DNA of 64,000 bases from Salinispirillum marinum (GTDB lineage Bacteria > Pseudomonadota > Gammaproteobacteria > Pseudomonadales > Natronospirillaceae). Numbering within the stretch: the stretch's first letter is position 1; every line of letters begins with the position of its first letter. The notes under the pieces are model-generated. The model saw only the letters and a program-made list of their open reading frames with translations. It made no database searches and was not told where the DNA came from. Positions 25,145 to 33,446 of this stretch are shown here, in pieces. The stretch is taken from assembly GCF_042651565.1 (NCBI RefSeq), contig NZ_JBHSDF010000003.1. One strand, written 5' to 3'. The position numbers were made by a program, and so were the translations under genes.

Positions 25145-25291
25145 AATGGACTCCCGTCTTCAATTTTTGGTTCATGATCTGTATTGTGCCTAGGGTTATG
25201 TGAATGTCCAGCGTGGCACTGTGTTGTAAGCGAGAGACTGTATTCACCCTATTCGTCTATTTTTGTTTGATCTTAAAGACCGGAGTGCATT

Positions 25292-26107
25292 ATGCCTATA
25301 GAAACACAGGAAATCTGGAGCACTTACTTAGTGCCTTGGGGAACCAACATCGGCTTGGCCATCATCGTTTTCATGATCGGTAAGTGGCTTGCCCGCGCCG
25401 TGACCAATGGGCTGTCGAAGTTGATGGGCAAAGCGCGTCTGGATGCCATGTTGATTTCGTTCTTGAGCAACATCATCAATGCCGCATTGATGGTCGTTGT
25501 TGTCGTAGCGGCATTGTCTCAGTTAGGCGTTGAAACCACATCGCTGGTGGCGTTACTGGGTGCTGCGGGCCTCGCTGTAGGTTTGGCACTCAAGGATTCC
25601 CTGTCTCATTTTGCGGCTGGGGTTATGATCATTCTTTTTCGGCCCTTTAAAGCCGGAGATTATGTTGAAGTTGCAGGCACCGGCGGCACCGTCATGAAAA
25701 TATCTGTATTCAGCACGGAATTGAAAACGCCAGACGCCCGGCAAGTGATTGTCCCTAATGGGTCCATCTATGGTTCAAATGTGGTGAATTATTCCGCCAT
25801 GCCCACGCGCCGCATCGATCTGGTGGTTGGCATCTCTTACGATGCTGACATGAAGACGGCCAAAGAAGTGATCATGAAAGTTTTACAAGCACACCCTAGT
25901 GTCCTAGCGGATCCAGAGCCTGTCGTTGCAGTTGCCGAGCTCGCGGACTCTTCCGTCAATCTTGTGGTCCGCCCTTGGGTCAATACGGAAGATCTCTGGC
26001 CAACACGGTTCGCCTTGATAGAGCAGATCAAGGAAGCCTTGGACGCCAATGGCATCGCCATACCTTTTCCACAAGTGGATGTGCACTTTGACCGCCCCGC
26101 TGCCTGA
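25292..26107 (+). CDS. Small-conductance mechanosensitive channel (MscS family)
   Basis: The 271-residue protein has the core MscS layout: three transmembrane helices, with the pore helix LLGAAGLAVGLALKDSLSHFAAG (quoted in part: GLAVGLALKDSLSHF). The beta domain (FKAGDYVEV and IVPNGSI) and the C-terminal alpha/beta region follow. It releases solutes under hypo-osmotic shock. Its length is close to E. coli MscS (286). The last 29 bp overlap the downstream acetyltransferase gene. Confidence 0.94.
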   Translation: MPIETQEIWSTYLVPWGTNIGLAIIVFMIGKWLARAVTNGLSKLMGKARLDAMLISFLSNIINAALMVVVVVAALSQLGVETTSLVALLGAAGLAVGLALKDSLSHFAAGVMIILFRPFKAGDYVEVAGTGGTVMKISVFSTELKTPDARQVIVPNGSIYGSNVVNYSAMPTRRIDLVVGISYDADMKTAKEVIMKVLQAHPSVLADPEPVVAVAELADSSVNLVVRPWVNTEDLWPTRFALIEQIKEALDANGIAIPFPQVDVHFDRPAA

Positions 26108-26618
26108 AACAACCGAGCTTAATTTAAGGCTTGCACGGCAAGGCGACCTCGCGGCCATCGTGGCGATCTATAACGCCGCGATCCCCGGTCGTCAGGCCAC
26201 GGCGGATACGTCACCAGTATCGGTGGAAGACCGACTGCAGTGGTTTGCCGACCACCAAGTTCCTGAACGACCGCTGTGGGTCGCTACGCCTTTGGGTGAT
26301 GACGATGCCGTTTTGGGCTGGGCCAGTTTCAGTACGTTCTATGGACGCCCGGCGTATCGTGGCACAGTGGAACTGGCCGTCTATGTCGCACCCGATGCAC
26401 AAGGAAGAGGCATTGCCAAAGCGCTGGTGAAGCAACTGTTAATACAGGCTCCGGCACTACACATACACACCGTGCTGGGTTATGTTTTCTCGCACAACCA
26501 CCCCAGCCTGGCGCTGCTCACCGGCATGGGATTTGAACCTTGGGGCCAATTACCCCATGTTGCTGTGCTGGATGACCAACACCGCAGCCTCACCATCGTG
26601 GGCAAAAAAATCGCCTAA
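26079..26618 (+). CDS. GNAT family N-acetyltransferase (phosphinothricin-acetyltransferase-like)
   Basis: The start is uncertain. ATG 26079 (overlapping the MscS gene by 29 bp) is chosen, because the fold begins about 20 residues later at LRLARQGDLAAIVAIYNAA. The acetyl-CoA loop is VAPDAQGRGIAKAL, followed by HNHPSLALLTGMGFEPWG, both typical of the Pat/YncA-like subfamily that acetylates methionine sulfone/sulfoximine or phosphinothricin-like amino acids. The substrate is unproven. The stop overlaps the convergent Nif3 gene by 4 bp. Confidence 0.82.
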   Translation: MCTLTAPLPETTELNLRLARQGDLAAIVAIYNAAIPGRQATADTSPVSVEDRLQWFADHQVPERPLWVATPLGDDDAVLGWASFSTFYGRPAYRGTVELAVYVAPDAQGRGIAKALVKQLLIQAPALHIHTVLGYVFSHNHPSLALLTGMGFEPWGQLPHVAVLDDQHRSLTIVGKKIA

Positions 26619-27373
26619 ACCGGTATGGGGCAATCAATAAACTGAACATCCAAGCCCCATACCTTAGCCGCCTCGGCCCCCAAAGCCTGCACGCCATAGC
26701 GCTCGGTTGCATGATGGCCTGCGGCAAAGAAGTGAATACCTAATTCGTGCGCGGCATGCACGGTCGGTTCGGAAATCTCTCCCGTGACATAAGCATCGGC
26801 ACCGGCCTCCCATGCTGCCTGGATCATGCCTTGCGCCCCACCCGTACACCAGGCAATGCGCTGAATGCGCTCCGGGCCACCGGGAATATGCAAGGGTTTG
26901 TAGTCCAACACCTCATGAAGTTGACGTGCGAGTTGTTGGGCTGTCAATGCTTCTGCCGCTTGTCCGACATTACCGATGGGGCGCACACCAGGCTTGAGTC
27001 CGCCTTCTACCTGCCATCCCATGCGGGCCGCCAATTGGGCGTTATTGCCCAAGGTCGGATGAGCATCCAGCGGTAGATGATATGCCCACAAGGACACACC
27101 GGCGTCCAGCAACGCCTTTATCCGGCGCCGCTTCATACCGGCAATGCAGGCGTCCTCGCCTTTCCAAAAATAACCGTGGTGCACTAATACAGCGTCGGCA
27201 CCGGCCGCAACAGCACGATCGAGAAAAAGCTGACTCGCGGTAACGCCTAACACCAATTTTTGCACCGGGCGGGCACCCTCTACCTGTAACCCGTTCGGGC
27301 AGTAGTCCTGAAAAGCATGGGGTTCAAGCGTATCATTGAACCACTGATCCAAGGTTGTAATGTCTACGGCCAT
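26615..27373 (-). CDS. Nif3-like dinuclear metal centre protein (YbgI family)
   Basis: The 252-residue protein matches the GTP cyclohydrolase 1 type 2/Nif3 family. Metal-binding segments are LVHHGYFWK, LPLDAH and GHHATERYG. E. coli YbgI forms hexameric rings with two metal ions per subunit, and its cellular role is unresolved. It lies 16 bp downstream of the AraC-type regulator gene on the same strand, so the two are probably co-transcribed. Confidence 0.92.
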   Translation of the reverse strand: MAVDITTLDQWFNDTLEPHAFQDYCPNGLQVEGARPVQKLVLGVTASQLFLDRAVAAGADAVLVHHGYFWKGEDACIAGMKRRRIKALLDAGVSLWAYHLPLDAHPTLGNNAQLAARMGWQVEGGLKPGVRPIGNVGQAAEALTAQQLARQLHEVLDYKPLHIPGGPERIQRIAWCTGGAQGMIQAAWEAGADAYVTGEISEPTVHAAHELGIHFFAAGHHATERYGVQALGAEAAKVWGLDVQFIDCPIPV

Positions 27374-27389
27374 ACGGCTCCCCTTTGCA

Positions 27390-28232
27390 TTAATCCGTGC
27401 CGGTATTGCGGCTTTTTATACGGTATTCCGTGGGTGAAAGTCCGGTCTTTCGCCGAAACCAATGGGCAAAATTAAAGGCGTCTTGATAGCCAACCCGCTG
27501 CGCGATCTGACGTACCTGCCATTCCGAATATTGCAGCAGCTCGCGGGCTCGTGCTAAACGCATGGTCGACACTTTCTGCATCGGTCCTTGATGGAAATAT
27601 TGTCGGCACAAACGATGAAAATGCGACGGCGAATAATGCAATTCAGCCGCTAGGCTATCGAGCGTCCACGGCACATGCAAGCGATCCTCAAGCTGCAGAA
27701 ACAAGCGCAGCAGCCGCTCATGCGTGCGATCCCGGCGGGCATCCTGTGTTACTTCCTCACTCAATAACTCCGCCACCATATGGGTCAGGCGTCGTCGCCG
27801 AGGCGATTGCATCTGATGATACAGACCATGCAAAAGGTGATACAAGCCCCAGCATGCTTCTGACGGTTGCACCCCCGCTTTGCGGGTATGCAAAAAGTGC
27901 CAAGGCTCGGTATCACCTAACAACAGCCAGCATGTTTTCCATTCTGTGCCATCGATCTCGAACCGAAACGGTTTGCCGGCAGGCATAAACATAAAATCGC
28001 CTGCTTGCACGGCATGCTGCCCATCCGGCAGTAGCAGCCGCCCCTGACCTTCAACGGTGAACACCAGGGTGTGCACATCCGGTTGTTTTCGCCCGACCAC
28101 GTAGGTGCCACGCAACCAACTGACCCCCGCCATACGCCAATCGTGCTGACCCAACTCAGGGAAGTCCTGCTCGGTCAGAAACTTCTCCCGGCAGCGCTCA
28201 TCAATATCCAGAATATCTTCCCACATGATCAT
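27390..28232 (-). CDS. AraC family transcriptional regulator
   Basis: The 280-residue protein has an N-terminal cupin-like sensor domain (VQAGDFMFMPAGKPF) and a C-terminal double helix-turn-helix. The conserved second HTH is VGYQDAFNFAHWFRRKTGLSP. Either ATG 28232 or 28226 may be used. It is divergent from the MATE transporter gene with only ~93 bp between them, so control of that exporter is the natural guess. The effector is unknown; the cupin subtype is common among sugar-responsive regulators. Confidence 0.88.
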   Translation of the reverse strand: MIMWEDILDIDERCREKFLTEQDFPELGQHDWRMAGVSWLRGTYVVGRKQPDVHTLVFTVEGQGRLLLPDGQHAVQAGDFMFMPAGKPFRFEIDGTEWKTCWLLLGDTEPWHFLHTRKAGVQPSEACWGLYHLLHGLYHQMQSPRRRRLTHMVAELLSEEVTQDARRDRTHERLLRLFLQLEDRLHVPWTLDSLAAELHYSPSHFHRLCRQYFHQGPMQKVSTMRLARARELLQYSEWQVRQIAQRVGYQDAFNFAHWFRRKTGLSPTEYRIKSRNTGTD

Positions 28233-28325
28233 AATTCACAGCCATGTCGATGGGATTGAACATACCACCCACCCGGGGATTTGTCTAAAATTCGTACGTT
28301 GAATCACCGTCTTGGAAATCTTTTC

Positions 28326-29732
28326 ATGCTCTTCCCGAATCTTCTCAGTCGTCGCCCTCTCGTAAGAGAAGTGTGGGGGCTTGCCATTCCCGTGGCCATC
28401 CAATCCGCCTTGGTCTCTGCGTTGGGCATGGCCGATGTGTTGATGGTCAGCCATCTGGGCTCAGAAGCTGTTGCAGCGGTGGGTCTGGGCAGCAAAATTA
28501 ATTTTGTCTTTATCTTACTGATGGCCGCACTCGGGACAGGGTGCAGCATTTTGGTCGCGCAGTATTGGGGGGCCGGTCGCCAGGATCGCGTACGCCATAC
28601 CTTGGCACTGAGCATACTCGCGGGAACGCTGTTCATGTTGCCACTGACGCTGTTGGTGATATTAAACGCCGATCAGCTCATCATGTTGGGTACAGATAAT
28701 TCACAGGTCATCATGCAGGGCTCGAGTTACCTGACCATCACCGCATTTACCCTGTGGCTCACCCAAATTGTCATCATCTATGAAGCCGCCTTGCGCGCTA
28801 CGGGTGACAGCAAGACGCCGCTCTACTATGCCACCTTCACCATTGGCCTAAACATCATCCTCAACGTCTGGCTGATCAATGGCGGCTTGGGCGTGCCCGC
28901 CATGGGTGTTGCCGGGGCCGCCTTGGCAACCTTGCTGGCGCGTATGGCACAAGTTATGTGGATGTTCTTCGGCCAACAGCGGCAGAGTCCCCGTTTACAC
29001 CTGTCTCGGCGTCATTTTTCCGAAGCACTAACACCGACCTTGGTGAAGCGCTACGGTTCGATGAGTTGGCCTCTGCTGGTGAACTTTACCCTGTGGTCCA
29101 TCGGCTCGCTGTCTTACCACCTGATTGCAGGTCGCTTAGGAACAACGCCGCTGGCCGTAATGAGCTTGTTGAGCCCCATTGAAAGCATGTATCACAGTTT
29201 CTTTTTTGGGGTAACCAACGCCTGCTCCATCATGATCGGACAGCGTCTGGGCCGTGGACAGTTTGCTGAAGCTCGCGCATTGGCCAAAGGTTTTATGATA
29301 TTTGCACCACTTGGATCTTTTGGCCTAGGGTTGATACTACTGGCGCTCTCACCGTTCTTTTTACCCCTGATTGGCAATCTGGACGCCGAAACGCTGCGGC
29401 AAACCCAGTGGGCATTTGCCATCATGTGCCTGGGATTTTGGCTCAAGGTGTTTAATATGGTATCCATTCAGGGCATCTTACGCTCCGGTGGTGACACCAA
29501 ATTTTGTTTGTATTTGGATATGTCGGCGCTGTGGTTCGTTGGTTTGCCCTTGACGCTCGCCGCCGCTTTTTGGTGGCAACTGCCCTTCACGTTCGTGTAT
29601 GCCATGATTCTGGCCGAAGAAGGCGCCAAAGCCCTTGGCAATATCTGGCGCGTGCGCCAGCAAAAATGGGTGCGCAACCTGACGGCAGGCGATGCACCAG
29701 ATACGGCGCTGCAGGTCGCAGTCGCCGGATGA
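28326..29732 (+). CDS. MATE family multidrug/metabolite efflux transporter
   Basis: The start at 28326 (MLFPNLLSRRPLVREVWGLA) is preceded by GGA at a workable distance; an upstream TTG is less likely. The 468-residue product has 12 predicted transmembrane helices in two six-helix halves, as in MATE/NorM antiporters. The N-half contains IPVAIQSALVSALGMADVLM, a typical MATE helix. Export is driven by Na+ or H+. The divergent AraC regulator may control it. It ends 4 bp before the convergent EamA gene. Confidence 0.9.
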   Translation: MLFPNLLSRRPLVREVWGLAIPVAIQSALVSALGMADVLMVSHLGSEAVAAVGLGSKINFVFILLMAALGTGCSILVAQYWGAGRQDRVRHTLALSILAGTLFMLPLTLLVILNADQLIMLGTDNSQVIMQGSSYLTITAFTLWLTQIVIIYEAALRATGDSKTPLYYATFTIGLNIILNVWLINGGLGVPAMGVAGAALATLLARMAQVMWMFFGQQRQSPRLHLSRRHFSEALTPTLVKRYGSMSWPLLVNFTLWSIGSLSYHLIAGRLGTTPLAVMSLLSPIESMYHSFFFGVTNACSIMIGQRLGRGQFAEARALAKGFMIFAPLGSFGLGLILLALSPFFLPLIGNLDAETLRQTQWAFAIMCLGFWLKVFNMVSIQGILRSGGDTKFCLYLDMSALWFVGLPLTLAAAFWWQLPFTFVYAMILAEEGAKALGNIWRVRQQKWVRNLTAGDAPDTALQVAVAG

Positions 29733-29736
29733 TGTT

Positions 29737-30684
29737 TTAACTTGACGTTTCGCGCTCATGCGCCGGAATTTCAGCGCTCACCGTATGACTGGCCGAACGT
29801 TGGGCCAAGTACGCGCCCAACACCACGATACTGGCGCCCAACATTTGCACGCCGTTCAGCGCCTGCCCAAGCAGGACCCACGCGAGCAGGATGGCGGTGA
29901 CGACTTCAAGGTAAGCGACCCCACCGGCAACCGGCGCGGATAACCGACGGATCGCCGCTACCCCAGTGACATAGGCCAGCGCCGTAGACACAATGCCGAG
30001 CCAAAACACGGCCACCCAAGCAGAAGCCGGAGTACCGGCCAATGAAATAGGGTTACGCAATAAAGACCACGGCAGCGACCATGGCTGCGCAATCAAGGTC
30101 ATCAAAATAAACGCAATGGTGCCCCCGAGGGCGATCAGTGCCAACGGTGGCGTATCATCTTGAGCGGCATCAGAAAGCAAAAAGTACCCGGCTTGGCAGG
30201 CCGCCGCTGCCAGTGCAAACATTAACCCGAGCACATCGAGGCGGATGCCCTGCCACACTTCCAGTAACGCGGCTAGGCCTACCACGGCGAGCAATACGCC
30301 CCACACCGCAGTGCGAGCTACCGGCTGTTTGCGCACGGAAACCACCCAAAGCAAGACAAAGATAGGGCCGAGAAATTCAATCAACAGGGCTATACCCACC
30401 GGAATCCGCGCCACTGAAGCGAAATAAAACGCCTGCACGCCCGCAATGGGAAACACCCCATAGGCCAACATAAGACGCCACTGTCGCACCATCACCAGAC
30501 GGTAATGCCAGGCCACGGGCGACAACACCAACACCATGCCGCATAACCGCAACCAGGTGACGTGCAAGGGTGTCAAACCCAAATCCATCAAGGGCCGCGC
30601 AAACGGGCCCGACCCACCAAAGGCCAAAGCGGATAGTAAAGCCAACAGCAATCCCGTTGTTTTCGTGCTCAAACGCCAGTGCAT
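29737..30684 (-). CDS. EamA/DMT family transporter
   Basis: ATG at 30684 has AAGG 8 bases upstream and gives 315 residues. Ten hydrophobic helices in two EamA repeats are evident. The first repeat has GPFARPLMDLGLTPLHVTW and the second starts near LGIVSTALAYVTGVAAIRRL. The drug/metabolite superfamily exports amino acids, nucleosides or other small metabolites; the substrate cannot be told from sequence. Confidence 0.88.
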   Translation of the reverse strand: MHWRLSTKTTGLLLALLSALAFGGSGPFARPLMDLGLTPLHVTWLRLCGMVLVLSPVAWHYRLVMVRQWRLMLAYGVFPIAGVQAFYFASVARIPVGIALLIEFLGPIFVLLWVVSVRKQPVARTAVWGVLLAVVGLAALLEVWQGIRLDVLGLMFALAAAACQAGYFLLSDAAQDDTPPLALIALGGTIAFILMTLIAQPWSLPWSLLRNPISLAGTPASAWVAVFWLGIVSTALAYVTGVAAIRRLSAPVAGGVAYLEVVTAILLAWVLLGQALNGVQMLGASIVVLGAYLAQRSASHTVSAEIPAHERETSS

Positions 30685-30790
30685 GTTCAAAACCTTAAGC
30701 AACCTGCAGAATGGCGCGCACCATCACAGATTACATCGACCCTGTAAAGCACCTATTTTCAACTCGGTTTCGTCTGCTGTTCGCATAGCT

Positions 30791-30991
30791 TTACTGGCTG
30801 GTTTCCACCGAATAGCCCTCTTCCTCAATCGCCGCTTTGAGCGCTGCAACAGCGGCAGTAGACGCCACGGTAACCCTACCGCTCGACAAATCAACCTCTA
30901 CCTTGGCCTGTGCATCCAACTCGCCCACCGCCCGTTTAACCGCCGCAACGCAATGTCCACAGGTCATGCCAGAAACGTTAAACTCAACCAT
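30791..30991 (-). CDS. copZ: Copper chaperone CopZ (HMA domain)
   Basis: A single 66-residue heavy-metal-associated domain with the Cu(I) motif GMTCGHC at residues 8-14. CopZ passes Cu(I) to CopA-type ATPases or to the regulator. It is divergent from copA and has its own near-perfect CueR-type promoter. Confidence 0.93.
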   Translation of the reverse strand: MVEFNVSGMTCGHCVAAVKRAVGELDAQAKVEVDLSSGRVTVASTAAVAALKAAIEEEGYSVETSQ

Positions 30992-31035
30992 TCGTATGTC
31001 TCCTCGTTGTTATGCTGTGCTGTGAAAACGGTTTG

Positions 31036-31066
31036 ATCTTAGACCTTTCCGTAACGGGAAGGTCAA
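31036..31066 (-). promoter_or_regulatory. CueR-type promoter/operator for copZ
   Basis: On the minus strand there is a -35 TTGACC (31066-31061), an overlong 19 bp spacer and a -10 TAAGAT (31041-31036). The spacer carries the dyad ACCTTCC...GGAAAGGT. A 19 bp spacer with this inverted repeat is the hallmark of MerR-family copper activators, which bend DNA to realign the elements when Cu(I) binds. The regulator gene is not in the window. Confidence 0.85.
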
Positions 31067-31091
31067 GTAACGAATTTACTAGGCACATGGC

Positions 31092-31122
31092 TTGACCTTC
31101 CACCCACAGTAAGGTGCACAGT
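31092..31122 (+). promoter_or_regulatory. CueR-type promoter/operator for copA
   Basis: TTGACC (31092-31097) is followed by TTCCACCCACAGTAAGGTG, a 19 bp spacer with the dyad ACCTT/AAGGT, and a weak -10 CACAGT (31117-31122). It is a second, less perfect copy of the copZ operator, facing the other way. Poor -10 quality implies lower basal expression than for copZ. Confidence 0.65.
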
Positions 31123-31163
31123 GCTGTTCGAGCAACAATGGCTAAGGACATGAGGGATTGAAC

Positions 31164-33446
31164 ATGAATACACAAGCATCACTCAATATTGACGGCATGA
31201 CCTGTGCTTCCTGTGTACTTCGGGTAGAAAAAGCGTTATTGAAAGTGCCGGGAGTACAGTCGGCACAGGTCAATTTAGCGACGGAACGGGCGACCATCCA
31301 CTATGAACGTGACCAAGCGGATACCGCCACCCTGATCGCAGCCGTTGAACGCGTCGGATATCACGCAACGCAACATTCCGACCGCCAGACACCCGATAGC
31401 CAAGCATCAGAACAGCACAAGCCCGACACCCTGAAACGCGACCTGTTCATCGCCGCAGTGCTGACTCTGCCCATCTTCATTCTCGAAATGGGTGGCCATG
31501 TGCTACCGGCTTTTCACCATTGGCAGATGTCCACCTTCGGCCAGCAAAACCTGTTCTATGCCTTTTTTGTGCTGGCTTCCATTGTGCAATTCGGTCCCGG
31601 CTGGCGCTTCTATGTCAAAGGGGTACCTGCGTTGTTACGTGCCGGGCCCGACATGAACTCCCTGGTGGTATTGGGCACCAGCGCCGCATGGTCATATTCT
31701 GTGGTGGCGACCTTCTGGCCTGCGGTATTGCCAGCCGGTTCGGTGTATGTCTATTTTGAAGCCTCAGCGGTCATTGTGACGCTTATACTGCTCGGACGGT
31801 ATTTGGAAGCCAACGCCAAAGGACGCACGAATCAGGCCATTAAACGTCTGCTTAGCCTACAAGCTCATACAGCGCGTGTGGTACGTGAGGACAAGACGCT
31901 CGACATACCCATTGCCGATGTGCAACCCAACGATACCGTGTTGGTGCGTCCCGGGGAGAAGATTCCGGTAGATGGAGAAGTCATCAAAGGTAGCTCCTAC
32001 GTCGATGAATCCATGTTGACCGGCGAACCCATTCCGGTCAGTAAAGCGGCGGGCAGCACCGTGGTTGGCGCTACCCTGAACCAGTCTGGCAGCTTGACCC
32101 TGCGCGCCACAACGGTCGGTGCCGACAGTGTGCTGGCGCGCATCGTGCGGCTGGTTGAAGAAGCCCAAGGCAGTAAACTACCGATTCAGAATTTAGTGGA
32201 CCATGTCACTGCCGTGTTTGTTCCCATCGTCATGGCACTGGCCACTCTGACTTTTCTGGCCTGGTGGTGGCTTGGCCCTGAACCGACCATGACCCTGGCT
32301 TTGGTGAACGCGGTCGCGGTGCTTATCATCGCCTGTCCTTGCGCCATGGGCTTGGCAACGCCGACGTCCATTATGGTCGGCACGGGCAAAGCCGCTGAAA
32401 TGGGTGTGTTATTCCGCCGTGGCGATGCCCTGCAAACGTTGCGCGACACCACGGTGGTGGCGTTCGACAAAACCGGCACATTAACCAAAGGCAAGCCGGA
32501 GCTTACCGACTTAGAAATAGTCAACGAGCCGACCCATGCGCTCACCCAAAAGCAGATTCTCGGGTTTATTGCGACGGTCGAAAACGTCTCGGAACACCCA
32601 ATAGCCTCGGCCATCGTCGCCGCAGCTAAAGCGCAGGACATCAACCTGCCGGACATCAAGGACTTTCAAGCCCACGCAGGCTTCGGCATTTCGGCCGTCG
32701 TGATGGATCAAGCAGGTACCAGCAGACAGGTTTGGGTGGGTGCTGATCGACTTATGGAACAACAGGGAATTCCTGTAGCGGAACACGAGCACACCACCGC
32801 CAGTTGGGCCACCGCTGGAAAGACGCCCTTGTATGCGGCCATTGATGGCACCTTGGTGGCCTTATTGGCGGTATCCGACCCCATCAAAGAATCGTCGCGG
32901 ACGGCCATTCAAGCTTTGCAAGAAGAAGGCCTGCGCGTCGCCATGATCACGGGCGACAACACCCGCACGGCGCAGGCCATCGCGCAACAGCTGGGTATTG
33001 ATGATGTCATTGCCGAGGTGTTACCGGGTGGCAAAGTCGACGCCGTTAAAACATTGCAACAAACCTATGGCCACGTCGCGTTTGTGGGCGATGGCATTAA
33101 TGATGCCCCTGCGCTAGCACAAGCGGATACCGGCATCGCCATCGGCACAGGAACGGACGTAGCAATTGAATCCGCTGATGTGGTCTTGATGTCGGGCGAT
33201 GTGCGCAACGTTACCAATGCGATTGCGTTATCACGCGCCACGCTACGCAACATCAAACAAAACTTGTTTTGGGCGTTTGCGTACAACAGCGTGCTGATTC
33301 CCATTGCAGCCGGGGCACTGTTCCCGGCTTGGGGGATATTGCTTTCGCCCATGTTGGCCGCCGGTGCCATGGCCGCATCCAGCGTCTGTGTCATCAGCAA
33401 CGCCTTGCGCTTGCGGCGCTTTAAAGCACCGCTGCAAATATCCTAA
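31164..33446 (+). CDS. copA: Cu(I)-exporting P1B-type ATPase CopA
   Basis: ATG at 31164 has GAGGGA upstream; the product has 760 residues. It has one N-terminal HMA domain with GMTCASC (Cys14, Cys17), eight transmembrane helices, and the transport-site motif Cys391-Pro-Cys393 in the sixth. The phosphorylated Asp435 is in DKTGT, and GDGINDAPALA lies in the hinge. The TGE actuator loop (MLTGEPIPV) is intact. It pumps Cu(I) out of the cytoplasm. E. coli CopA has two HMA domains; one here is common in marine species. Paired with copZ and CueR-type operators. Confidence 0.95.
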   Translation: MNTQASLNIDGMTCASCVLRVEKALLKVPGVQSAQVNLATERATIHYERDQADTATLIAAVERVGYHATQHSDRQTPDSQASEQHKPDTLKRDLFIAAVLTLPIFILEMGGHVLPAFHHWQMSTFGQQNLFYAFFVLASIVQFGPGWRFYVKGVPALLRAGPDMNSLVVLGTSAAWSYSVVATFWPAVLPAGSVYVYFEASAVIVTLILLGRYLEANAKGRTNQAIKRLLSLQAHTARVVREDKTLDIPIADVQPNDTVLVRPGEKIPVDGEVIKGSSYVDESMLTGEPIPVSKAAGSTVVGATLNQSGSLTLRATTVGADSVLARIVRLVEEAQGSKLPIQNLVDHVTAVFVPIVMALATLTFLAWWWLGPEPTMTLALVNAVAVLIIACPCAMGLATPTSIMVGTGKAAEMGVLFRRGDALQTLRDTTVVAFDKTGTLTKGKPELTDLEIVNEPTHALTQKQILGFIATVENVSEHPIASAIVAAAKAQDINLPDIKDFQAHAGFGISAVVMDQAGTSRQVWVGADRLMEQQGIPVAEHEHTTASWATAGKTPLYAAIDGTLVALLAVSDPIKESSRTAIQALQEEGLRVAMITGDNTRTAQAIAQQLGIDDVIAEVLPGGKVDAVKTLQQTYGHVAFVGDGINDAPALAQADTGIAIGTGTDVAIESADVVLMSGDVRNVTNAIALSRATLRNIKQNLFWAFAYNSVLIPIAAGALFPAWGILLSPMLAAGAMAASSVCVISNALRLRRFKAPLQIS

